Below the pieces are notes generated by a model that saw only the letters and a program-made list of their open reading frames with translations, did no database searches and was not told where the DNA came from. The position numbers were made by a program, and so were the translations under genes. From assembly GCA_002427975.1 (NCBI GenBank), contig DIZT01000102.1:5801-17702 (forward strand): a stretch of DNA of 11,902 nucleotides, given 5' to 3'. The DNA is from Micrococcaceae bacterium UBA6021 (lineage in GTDB: Bacteria > Actinomycetota > Actinomycetes > Actinomycetales > Micrococcaceae). Below, one piece after another: positions 1-6,663 of this stretch (position 1 is the stretch's first letter; each line of letters opens with the position of its first letter).

Positions 1-1351
1 GCTGCCCGCCGGAGAGCTCGTGCGGGAACCGTTGGGCGTACGACGCCGGCAGCTGCACCGATTCGAGCAGCTCAGCAACGCGTTTGCGCGCCTGCGCCGG
101 GCTCGGTTTGGTGTGGATGATCATGGGTTCCGCTACGCAGTCACCGATGGTCAGCTGGGGGTTGAAGGACGCGGCCGGATCCTGGAAGACAAAACCGATG
201 TCCTTCCGGAGGGGTCTGAACGTCCGCTCCTTGAAGTTCAGCATTTCGTAGCCGAGTACCTTCAGACTGCCGCCCGTGGTCCGGTTCAGGCCTGCAATGG
301 CCCGGCCGATGGTGGTTTTCCCTGACCCTGACTCGCCCACCAGTCCGAAGACTTCCCCCTGGGAAACGGTGAAGCTGACGCCGTCCACAGCTTTGAACGC
401 CGGAGTTCCCAGCCGGCCGGGATACTCGATGGTCAGGTTGGTTGCCTCCACCAGCACCGGCGAGTCCTGGTGGGCGCGTTCCAACAGGCCTTCCGAGGCG
501 GAGTTCCGGCCCAGGTGGGGCACCGCGGCCAACAGCTTCCTGGTGTAGTCCTGTTTGGGTTCGGCGAACAGCACCCGGACCGGCGCTTCCTCCACCACGT
601 CACCCTGGTACATCACCACCACGCGGTCCGCGAGGTCGGCCACCACGCCCATGTTGTGGGTGATCAGCACGATCGAGGTCCCGTACTTGTCCCGGAGATC
701 CCTGAGCAGCTCCAGGATCTCCGCCTGGACGGTGACATCCAGGGCTGTGGTGGGTTCATCGGCCACAATCAATCCTGGGTTCAGGGCAAGCGCTGCGGCG
801 ATCACCACCCGTTGCTTCTGGCCGCCGGAGAACTGGTGCGGATAATAGTTGACCCGATGTTCCGGATCCGGGATCCCCACTTTGCGCAGCGCCTCAATGG
901 CCCGGGCCTTCGCGTCCCTGGCTGAGACCCGTTTGCCGCCGGGACCGCCGGCGTGTGCCCGGATGCCCTCGGCAATCTGCCAGCCCACGGTGAACACGGG
1001 ATTCAGGGCTGTGGAGGGCTCCTGGAACACCATGGCCACATCGCGGCCGCGGATCTGCCGCAGCTTCGAGGCGCTGACGCTGATTACGTTGTTCCCGTTA
1101 ATCAGGACAGCACCACCACTGGTGGCGGTCTCCGGAAGCAGGCCGAGAATGGTTTTCGCGGTCACCGTCTTGCCGGAGCCGGATTCGCCGACGATGGCCA
1201 GGACCTCGCCGGAGCGCACGTCCAGGCTCACATCCTTGACGGCGTAGACGTCTCCGCCGTCGGTGGCGAACGTGACTTTGAGGTGGTCGATCTCCAGGAC
1301 GCGTTCCGTGCCGTGTGGGGCGCCGGTTTCGGTGATCTTGGGGCCGCTCAT
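1..1351 (-). CDS. Fused double-ATPase subunit of a peptide-type ABC importer (DppD-DppF-like), 3' part cut by the window edge
   Basis: This cytoplasmic subunit hydrolyses ATP to drive the importer encoded upstream. The frame is open from the ATG at 1351 to the left edge, giving 450 visible codons. Two ABC modules are seen in tandem. The first has Walker A GESGSGKT (about residues 55-62), a Q-loop VFQEP, signature FSGGQKQR (about 172-179), Walker B LIVADEP (about 190) and the switch histidine in ITHNMG. The second has another GESGSGKT (about 339-346), Q-loop FVFQDP and signature LSGGQ, where the window ends; its Walker B is off-window. The linker after module 1 (LFAEPKQDYTRKLLAAVP) is typical of oligopeptide-transporter ATPases, which are often two separate proteins (DppD and DppF); here they are fused. 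The start overlaps the upstream permease stop (ATGA, 4 nt) and has an AGAAGGAAG ribosome site, so translation is probably coupled. Substrate is not readable from an ATPase. Confidence 0.95.
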   Translation of the reverse strand, partial: MSGPKITETGAPHGTERVLEIDHLKVTFATDGGDVYAVKDVSLDVRSGEVLAIVGESGSGKTVTAKTILGLLPETATSGGAVLINGNNVISVSASKLRQIRGRDVAMVFQEPSTALNPVFTVGWQIAEGIRAHAGGPGGKRVSARDAKARAIEALRKVGIPDPEHRVNYYPHQFSGGQKQRVVIAAALALNPGLIVADEPTTALDVTVQAEILELLRDLRDKYGTSIVLITHNMGVVADLADRVVVMYQGDVVEEAPVRVLFAEPKQDYTRKLLAAVPHLGRNSASEGLLERAHQDSPVLVEATNLTIEYPGRLGTPAFKAVDGVSFTVSQGEVFGLVGESGSGKTTIGRAIAGLNRTTGGSLKVLGYEMLNFKERTFRPLRKDIGFVFQDPAASFNPQLTIGDCVAEPMIIHTKPSPAQARKRVAELLESVQLPASYAQRFPHELSGGQ

Positions 1352-2340
1352 GCGGACACTTCCTTCTGGTTGACCGCGGTGGGGGCCTTGCTCTTGCCGC
1401 CCGCCCGTTTGCGCCCGCGCAGTCGCGGATCGTTCAGGTCATTGATGCTTTCACCCACGAGGGTGAGGCCCACCACGGTCAAGACAATGGCCAGGCCAGG
1501 GAACACGCCGGTCCACCAAATTCCGGAGGAGGCATCGGACATCGCCTTGTTCAGGTCGAAGCCCCATTCGGCTGCTGAGCTCGGCTCGATACCGAAGCCC
1601 AGGAAACCCAGGCCAGCCAGCGTGAGGATGGCCTCCGAGGCGTTGAGTGTGAAGATCAGGGGCAGGGTGCGGGTCGCGTTGGCGAAGATGTGCCGGCCAA
1701 TGATCCTGGCGCTGGAGGCGCCAACAACCTGGGCTGATTCCACAAAGGGTTCGGCCTTGAGCCGGATGGTTTCGGCGCGGATCACCCGGAAATACTGCGG
1801 CACAAACACTGCCGTGATGGCGAAGCCGCAGGCCAGGATTCCGCCCCAGAATCCGGACTGGCCCTTGTTGATGGCAATCGACATCACGATAGCCACGAGG
1901 AGCGTCGGGAAGGCGTAAATTGCGTCGGCGATCACCACCAGCACACGGTCCAGCCAGCCGCCGACGTAGCCGCTGACCAGTCCCAGGAATACTCCCAGGA
2001 AGATGGACATCAGCACGGCGGCAAAAATCACCGCCGCCGCCGTCTGCGATCCCCAGATCACCCGGGACAGGACGTCGTAGCCGCCCACAGTGGTTCCCCA
2101 CAGGTGCTTGCCACCGGGTTCGGCCTGGGCCGGGAACGAACCGGCGGCATCGGAAATCTGGGAATATCCGTAAGGTGCCAGCAGCGGCGCAAAAACAGCG
2201 GCCAGCACAAAAACAGCGCAAAGCACGACGCCGGCCAGCAGCATGGTGCGTTGGAGGCCAACGCTTTGGCGGATGTGGGAGGTGACCGGAAGCCTGTCCA
2301 GTAACGCCTTCTTTTTCGGTTTCAATTCTGCAGCGCTCAT
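1348..2340 (-). CDS. ABC transporter permease, DppC/OppC type
   Basis: This 330-residue inner-membrane protein is one half of the translocation pore of the importer. It has a cytoplasmic N-terminus, a first membrane helix at about residues 32-55, then the OppC-type periplasmic block HLWGTTVGGYDVLSR (79-93), followed by about five more helices. The EAA-like coupling loop that docks on the ATPase is seen as ESAQVVGAS (201-209), followed by a conserved LPLIF stretch. The C-terminal part carries NDPRLRGR (303-310), typical of this subunit, then a basic tail. Length is normal for the family. The start ATG shares one base with the stop of the DppB-like gene upstream (TGATG) and has a GTGAGG ribosome site inside that gene. 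Its own stop overlaps the ATPase start, so the three genes are one tightly coupled unit. Confidence 0.95.
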   Translation of the reverse strand: MSAAELKPKKKALLDRLPVTSHIRQSVGLQRTMLLAGVVLCAVFVLAAVFAPLLAPYGYSQISDAAGSFPAQAEPGGKHLWGTTVGGYDVLSRVIWGSQTAAAVIFAAVLMSIFLGVFLGLVSGYVGGWLDRVLVVIADAIYAFPTLLVAIVMSIAINKGQSGFWGGILACGFAITAVFVPQYFRVIRAETIRLKAEPFVESAQVVGASSARIIGRHIFANATRTLPLIFTLNASEAILTLAGLGFLGFGIEPSSAAEWGFDLNKAMSDASSGIWWTGVFPGLAIVLTVVGLTLVGESINDLNDPRLRGRKRAGGKSKAPTAVNQKEVSA

Positions 2341-3422
2341 CAGTACCTCACCCGCGGATCAATCAGGGCCGCGGCAATGTCCACCACGAAATTGGTGACC
2401 GCCACAATGACGGCCAGCAGCATAACTATGCCCTGGACGGCCACAAAGTCACGCGCAGTCAGATACTGCGCCAGCTGATAGCCGAGGCCCTTCCACTCGA
2501 AGGTGGTTTCGGTCAGCACCGCACCGCCGAGCAGCAAGGCAATCTGCAGACCCATCACCGTGATGATGGGGATCAGTGCCGGCTTGTAGGCGTGCTTTGT
2601 CACCAGGCGGTATTCGCTGACTCCCCGGGACCTGCCTGCTTCAACATAGTCTTTGCCCAGCGTGCCGATCACGTTGGTGCGGACCAGGCGGAGGAAGACA
2701 CCAGCGGTCAGAAGGCCCAGCGCAACGGCGGGAAGGACCGCGTGGTGGACGATGTCGCCAAAGGCTGCCAGATTGCCGCTGCGCAGGGCGTCCAGCCAGT
2801 AGACGCCGGAGGGCGCTGCCAGCTTGCCCATCGCCAATTCCGTGGTGGTGGAAGCGCGGCCGGCCACCGGGAACCAGCCCAGGGTCACCGAAAAGGTGAG
2901 CTTCAGCAGCAGTCCCGCAAAGAAGACCGGGGTGGCGTAACAAAGAATGGCGAAAAGGCGCAGGAACGCGTCCGGAACCTTGTCGCGCTTGTGGGCGGCA
3001 AACATTCCGAGCGGAATTCCGACGAGCAACGCCACGACCAGGGAGTTGATGGCCAGTTCCAGGGTGGCGGCACCAAATTTGGCGAGCATCTCAGCGACGG
3101 ACCTGCCATCGGAGATGGTCCGGCCGAAGTTGCCGGTGGCGATGTTGCCGAGGTACTCAATGTACTGAATGAAGAGGTTCCGGTCGTAGCCGGCCTGGTG
3201 AACGAGGGCGTTAATTTGTTCTTGCGGGAGGCGTCCGCCCTGGGCCGCAGTAATGGGATCGCCGGTGATCCGCATGAGAAAGAAAACCAGGGTGACGAGG
3301 ATGAAAATCGTCGGGAAAATGAGCAGGAAGCGAATCAGGATGTACTTCCCGAGGCCACCTCCCGCAGACTTGGATTTGGGGGTCGCAACCGTTGGTGGCG
3401 GCGCATCAATCAATGTGGCCAT
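2340..3422 (-). CDS. ABC transporter permease, DppB/OppB type
   Basis: This 360-residue membrane protein is the second pore subunit and the first permease gene of the operon. A 26-residue Pro/Ala/Lys-rich cytoplasmic leader precedes the first helix (about 27-50). The large external loop contains ITGDP and GNFGRTISDG, as usual for DppB proteins. Further helices follow at about 122-142, 155-180, 228-248, 283-303 and 330-352. The EAA-type loop is EAGRSRG (261-267), followed by KPALIPIITVMG; FEWKGLG (308-314) and the terminal LIDPRVRY are family hallmarks. The ATG at 3422 has an AGGGA ribosome site. It starts 96 nt after the binding-protein stop, the only sizeable gap in the operon, and that gap holds a long hairpin. 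Together with the DppC-like protein it should form the heterodimeric channel. Confidence 0.95.
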   Translation of the reverse strand: MATLIDAPPPTVATPKSKSAGGGLGKYILIRFLLIFPTIFILVTLVFFLMRITGDPITAAQGGRLPQEQINALVHQAGYDRNLFIQYIEYLGNIATGNFGRTISDGRSVAEMLAKFGAATLELAINSLVVALLVGIPLGMFAAHKRDKVPDAFLRLFAILCYATPVFFAGLLLKLTFSVTLGWFPVAGRASTTTELAMGKLAAPSGVYWLDALRSGNLAAFGDIVHHAVLPAVALGLLTAGVFLRLVRTNVIGTLGKDYVEAGRSRGVSEYRLVTKHAYKPALIPIITVMGLQIALLLGGAVLTETTFEWKGLGYQLAQYLTARDFVAVQGIVMLLAVIVAVTNFVVDIAAALIDPRVRY

Positions 3423-3463
3423 GCTGTCCCTGCTTGGTGTGGAACTGGAAATTGTGGAGCCAA

Positions 3464-3504
3464 CGCGTAGGAGGCAGGGCCGTCCGGCCCCACCTCCTCA
3501 CGCG
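3464..3504 (-). promoter_or_regulatory. Long intergenic hairpin between binding-protein and permease genes
   Basis: The arms 3464-3481 and 3486-3504 pair in three blocks: CGCGT (3464-3468) with 3500-3504, AGGAGG (3469-3474) with 3493-3498, and GGGCC (3477-3481) with 3486-3490. This gives 16 pairs around a 4-nt loop, with a 2x2 internal loop and one bulged base. In the operon's direction no U-tract follows (the next bases are TTGGCTCC), so it is not a classical full terminator. In the plus direction a short GGTTTTGTTG follows. In binding-protein-dependent transport operons such hairpins are known to protect the 3' end of the binding-protein mRNA or partly stop transcription; that role is inferred here. 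Confidence 0.6.
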
Positions 3505-3518
3505 GGTTTTGTTGGGTG

Positions 3519-5156
3519 TTACTTGGAAACCGTCCCGAGCCGGAACTTGAACGACGCGTCCAGAGTGGAATCCACGCCCTTGACGTTGGTCCCTGAAACG
3601 GCCACCTGGGCACCTTGCAGCAACGGCAGGGTGGAGATGTCCTTGGCAATCAGGTTCTGTATCTGCTGGATCGTCTTCTCACGCTCCGACTTGTCGGCGG
3701 TGACCAGCTGCTTGGCGATCAGCGTTTCGACTTCACTGTTGGAGTAGTGGTTGTTCATGAAGCCACCGCCCACAAAGAAGGGTGTCAGGTAGTTGTCCGC
3801 ATCGCTGAAGTCCGGGAACCAGCCCAGCTGGAAGACGGGGTAGCTGTCTTTCTTTGATGCCGAGTTATAGGTGACCCACTCGGTGGACTGCAGATCCACC
3901 GTGAACAGTCCGCTCTTTTCCAACTGGTCCTTGACCATGGCGTATTCGTCACCGGATGACTTGCCGTAGTGGTCCGGGTTGTACTGCAGCTTGATGGTCA
4001 CGGGGCCGGTGATGCCGGCATCTGACATGGCCTTCTTGGCTTTGTCCAGGCTGGGTTTGCCGGAGCCATCTCCGTAGGCCTGCTTAAAGGATTCGTTGGC
4101 GCCCACGAAACCGGACGGGACGTTGGACCACATGGGCAAGTACGTGCCCTTGTAGACCTGTTCCGAAATCGCCTGGCGGTCGATGAGGTCAGCAGCCGCC
4201 TGACGGACGGCAAGCGCCTTCTTCGGGTCCGCTTCGGCGGTCTTGGCGCCATACGGCATGGTGTCGAAGTTGAAGACGATGTACCGCATCTCGCCGCCGG
4301 GTCCGATGTTGACCTTGACGCTCGAGTCCTTCTTGAGGTCATCGATGTCCGTGGCGCTCAGGCTGCGGTTGGCAACATCGATCTGGCCGCCCTTGACCTC
4401 CAACTTCATGTTGGTCTGGTCGGTGTAGTACTTGATGGTGGCCCCGGCGTTGGCAGGCTTGCCAAGCACGCCCTTGTAATCGGGCCACGCCGTCAGGCTG
4501 ACGAGCGTGTTCTTGTTGTAGGAGTCGATGACGTACTGGCCATAGAACGCCTTGGCCTTGACAATTTCCTCGTCGGTGAGAAGTTTGTCCGCCGGGAAGA
4601 CTTCATCGTCAACGATCGGGGCGGCCGGGCTGGTCAGAATCTGCGGGAATGTTTGGTCGTTGGCCTTCTTCAGTGTGAAGACAACGGTGCTGGCATCGGG
4701 CGTGGCTATGGACTCAATGTTTGTCAGCAACGATGCCGGGCCATTGGGATCGTTGATCTTTTTCTGGCGGTCAAAGGAGAACTTCACGTCTTTGGAGTCC
4801 AGCACGTGGCCGTTGGCCCATTTGAGGTCACTCTTGAGCTTGACCGTGAATTCGGTGGGCTTGGTGAACGAAGACGATTCGGCCAGGTCCGGCACGGGCT
4901 CGGCGCCACCAGGCTTGGAGTTCAGCAGGAAAGAGTAAATCTGGTTCATCACCATGAACGAACCGTTGTCGTACGAGCCTGCCGGGTCCAGCGCGGTGAC
5001 CTTGTCCGTGGTGCCGTACGAAATGACGCTGCCTGCATTCTCCGATGCGGTGCTGCCACCGCCGCCGCCTGAGGGGCCCGTGCAGGCCGTCAATGCGAAG
5101 GCGGAAACGCCTGCGAGCGCGATTGCGCTCCGCAAGGCTTTGGTGCTCTTGGTCAT
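3519..5156 (-). CDS. Extracellular solute-binding lipoprotein, family 5 (peptide/nickel-type)
   Basis: This 545-residue lipoprotein captures the substrate outside the membrane and delivers it to the permeases. The signal peptide has a lysine-containing start, a hydrophobic core and lipobox LTAC with the lipidated cysteine at residue 25, followed by a flexible Gly/Ser-rich linker (GPSGGGGGSTAS). The mature part has family 5 hallmarks: YGTTDKVTALDPAGSYDNGS at the N-terminus, the LKSDLKWANGHVLDSKDVKFSF segment (consensus form: F.LR....F.DG..vTA.DV.F), and the late WFPDFSDADNYL stretch typical of peptide binders. Length is normal. The ATG at 5156 has an AGAAAG ribosome site about 10 nt upstream. 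It is the first gene of the operon. Family 5 members bind peptides, nickel chelates, opines or oligosaccharides, so the substrate is unknown; the DppBC-plus-fused-ATPase partners favour peptides. Confidence 0.95.
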   Translation of the reverse strand: MTKSTKALRSAIALAGVSAFALTACTGPSGGGGGSTASENAGSVISYGTTDKVTALDPAGSYDNGSFMVMNQIYSFLLNSKPGGAEPVPDLAESSSFTKPTEFTVKLKSDLKWANGHVLDSKDVKFSFDRQKKINDPNGPASLLTNIESIATPDASTVVFTLKKANDQTFPQILTSPAAPIVDDEVFPADKLLTDEEIVKAKAFYGQYVIDSYNKNTLVSLTAWPDYKGVLGKPANAGATIKYYTDQTNMKLEVKGGQIDVANRSLSATDIDDLKKDSSVKVNIGPGGEMRYIVFNFDTMPYGAKTAEADPKKALAVRQAAADLIDRQAISEQVYKGTYLPMWSNVPSGFVGANESFKQAYGDGSGKPSLDKAKKAMSDAGITGPVTIKLQYNPDHYGKSSGDEYAMVKDQLEKSGLFTVDLQSTEWVTYNSASKKDSYPVFQLGWFPDFSDADNYLTPFFVGGGFMNNHYSNSEVETLIAKQLVTADKSEREKTIQQIQNLIAKDISTLPLLQGAQVAVSGTNVKGVDSTLDASFKFRLGTVSK

Positions 5157-5181
5157 CTGTGAACTTTCTGTTCGATGAGTA

Positions 5182-5229
5182 CGCGCTCGCCGCCCGCTAA
5201 TGGGTGTATTTGCTTGAGCGGGCAGCGCG
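5182..5229 (-). promoter_or_regulatory. Hairpin in the 5' leader of the ABC importer operon
   Basis: GCCCGCT (5192-5198) pairs perfectly with AGCGGGC (5217-5223), and CGCGCT (5182-5187) with AGCGCG (5224-5229), leaving a 4-nt bulge (5188-5191) and an 18-nt loop. It ends 25 nt before the binding-protein ATG, so it leaves the ribosome site free. Most of the 5157-5331 gap is therefore structured. I see no convincing sigma-70-type hexamer pair for the operon: a loose TTGATG followed 16 nt later by GAATCT (about 5249-5276, minus strand) is the best I can find. Role unknown; it may stabilise the leader or regulate the operon. Confidence 0.4.
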
Positions 5230-5293
5230 CTGTCCTGATGCCTAGATTCAATCAGATGCCGGGCTCATCAACCGGCTTTTTTGTGAGTTGAGA

Positions 5294-5320
5294 CACAAAA
5301 TTTACCCGACCAGGGTAAAT
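5294..5320 (-). terminator. Probable terminator after mnmA (perfect palindrome plus short U-run)
   Basis: ATTTACCC (5300-5307) and GGGTAAAT (5313-5320) form a perfect 8-bp inverted repeat with a 5-nt loop. On the minus strand it begins 11 nt after the mnmA stop and is followed by TTTGTGTCT, so with the terminal AAAT it gives a short U-rich tail. This fits a modest intrinsic terminator. The same palindrome, AT-rich outside and GC in the middle, would also suit a dimeric repressor upstream of the ABC operon, whose start codon is about 144 nt away. Confidence 0.5.
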
Positions 5321-5331
5321 GGTCTCCGCGT

Positions 5332-6456
5332 TTAGAGCTCCGCGCGCTGCAGTGACCGTGCGGCGTCGATGGTGGCCTGGCCCAGGACGCGGCTGCCCTG
5401 GTAGAGGACCACCGTCTGGCCGGGCGCCACTCCGCGCAGCGGGTTGGTCAAAGTGACCAGCAGCTGCGGTGCATCCCCGCCGGGAAGCATGCGCGCGGTT
5501 GCCGGCACGGGGTCGCCGTGGGCGCGGACCTGGGCGTAGCAGTCAAACTCGGCGCCCGTTTCGATTTCGGCGATGGGCAGGCCCGCCCACGACACCTTGA
5601 TGCCGCGGATCTCGTCAATGTCCAGCAGGGCCTGGGGCCCCACCACCACCTTGTTTTCCTTGGGCCGGATCTCCAGGACGAACCTGGGCTTGCCGTCCGC
5701 TGCTGGCGTGCCGAGCTTCAGGCCGCGGCGCTGGCCCACGGTGAACGCGTTGGCTCCCGGGTGCTCCCCCACCTTGGAGCCGGCCTCGTCCACGATGTCG
5801 CCGGTGGTCATCTCGATCTTTTCGGCGAGCCAGCCCGCGGTGTCGCCATCGGGAATGAAGCAGATGTCGTGGCTGTCGGGCTTGTTGGCCACGGACAGTC
5901 CGCGGCGCTCGGCCTCTGCCCGCACTTCAGCCTTGGAGGGCGTGTCAGCCAGCGGGAACATGGAGTGCTTGAGCTGCTCGTGGGTCAGGACACCCAGGAC
6001 ATAGCTCTGGTCCTTGGCCCAGTCCGCGGCACGGTGCAGTTCCGGATTGCCGTCCGCATCCTTGATGACCTTGGCGTAGTGCCCGGTGCAGACGGCGTCA
6101 AAGCCCAAGGCGATGGCCTTCTCCAGCAGGGCCGCAAACTTGATCCGCTCATTGCAGCGCATGCAGGGGTTGGGGGTCCGCCCGGCAGCATACTCATCGA
6201 TGAAGTCCTGGACCACATCTTCCTTAAAGCGCTCCGAGAAATCCCAGACATAGTACGGAATGCCCAGCACATCGCAGGCCCGCCACGCATCGCGCGAGTC
6301 CTCGATGGTGCAGCAGCCGCGGCTGCCCGTCCGCAGGGTGCCTGGCATCCTGGACAGCGCAAGGTGAACGCCGACGACGTCGTGCCCGGCTTCAACGGCA
6401 CGTGCTGCGGCAACGGCGGAGTCAACTCCACCGCTCATGGCTGCTAGAACTCGCAT
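5332..6456 (-). CDS. mnmA: tRNA-specific 2-thiouridylase MnmA (TrmU)
   Basis: MnmA puts sulfur on C2 of the wobble uridine (U34) of tRNAs for Lys, Glu and Gln, using ATP to adenylate the base and a persulfide delivered from a cysteine desulfurase. The 374-residue protein has the PP-loop ATP site SGGVDS (8-13), the tRNA-recognition and catalytic block [16 protein letters not shown] with Cys101 as likely nucleophile, and the second catalytic cysteine in SHDICFIP (Cys199); these match Cys102 and Cys199 of E. coli. The C-terminal barrel region begins after about residue 215 ([17 protein letters not shown]). I chose the ATG at 6456 because the conserved N-terminus [10 protein letters not shown] starts there with an AAAGAAAG ribosome site; a frame running 25 codons further upstream has no similarity to the family. 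It is transcribed alone, divergently from the reductase gene. Confidence 0.97.
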   Translation of the reverse strand: MRVLAAMSGGVDSAVAAARAVEAGHDVVGVHLALSRMPGTLRTGSRGCCTIEDSRDAWRACDVLGIPYYVWDFSERFKEDVVQDFIDEYAAGRTPNPCMRCNERIKFAALLEKAIALGFDAVCTGHYAKVIKDADGNPELHRAADWAKDQSYVLGVLTHEQLKHSMFPLADTPSKAEVRAEAERRGLSVANKPDSHDICFIPDGDTAGWLAEKIEMTTGDIVDEAGSKVGEHPGANAFTVGQRRGLKLGTPAADGKPRFVLEIRPKENKVVVGPQALLDIDEIRGIKVSWAGLPIAEIETGAEFDCYAQVRAHGDPVPATARMLPGGDAPQLLVTLTNPLRGVAPGQTVVLYQGSRVLGQATIDAARSLQRAEL

Positions 6457-6546
6457 GCTGGCTTTCTTTAGGGTTCGGGGGTTGCCGGCAGAGGGCGGCT
6501 GCCGAACAGCTGGCGGCCGCAGGATTAGCACAATGCCTGCCGCACC

Positions 6547-6575
6547 ATTCTATCGCCACGCCGAATCCTCCCCAA
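6547..6575 (-). promoter_or_regulatory. Predicted mnmA promoter
   Basis: Read on the minus strand, TTGGGG (6575-6570) and TAGAAT (6552-6547) are separated by exactly 17 nt. The -10 box matches TATAAT at five of six bases and the -35 at three of six. Transcription would begin near 6540, giving a leader of about 84 nt that includes a small 6-bp hairpin (6486-6491 with 6099+400, i.e. 6499-6504). Confidence 0.5.
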
Positions 6576-6582
6576 AAGACCC

Positions 6583-6611
6583 TTGACCGCGCCAGCCTAC
6601 CCTTCTAACGT
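6583..6611 (+). promoter_or_regulatory. Predicted promoter of the FAD-dependent reductase gene
   Basis: TTGACC (6583-6588) and TAACGT (6606-6611) are separated by exactly 17 nt. The -35 matches TTGACA at five of six bases, and the -10 has the TAnnnT form common in actinobacteria. Transcription would start near 6618 and leave a leader of about 46 nt before the ATG at 6664. Its -35 box lies 7 nt from that of the divergent mnmA promoter. It also argues against translation starting at 6583, since the TTG there is the promoter element. Confidence 0.55.
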
Positions 6612-6663
6612 CAGGCTTAACGGTTTTAGATTTCGAACACGCACCAGCGGGAATCGAGCGGAC

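Noticed and set aside
953..1918. 321-codon open frame on the plus strand across the ATPase and permease genes
   Set aside because: It is antisense to two well-supported genes, has no family features, and long shadow frames are normal in GC-rich DNA.
2592..3470. 292-codon open frame on the plus strand opposite the DppB-like gene
   Set aside because: Composition is low in hydrophobic residues and full of Gln/Gly/Arg/Glu as expected for the complement of a membrane-protein gene; no motif supports it.
5258..5282. GCCGG/CCGGC stem followed by six Ts on the plus strand, like an intrinsic terminator
   Set aside because: The stem is only 5 bp with a 9-nt loop and there is no plus-strand gene upstream for it to terminate; it may only limit antisense transcription.
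6457..6531. 25-codon N-terminal extension of mnmA
   Set aside because: The conserved family start and a ribosome site lie at 6456, and the extension overlaps the expected leader RNA.
6583..6663. 27-codon N-terminal extension of the FAD reductase from a TTG at 6583
   Set aside because: The TTG is part of a good -35 box, the -10 box lies inside the extension, and the conserved flavoprotein fold begins at 6664.
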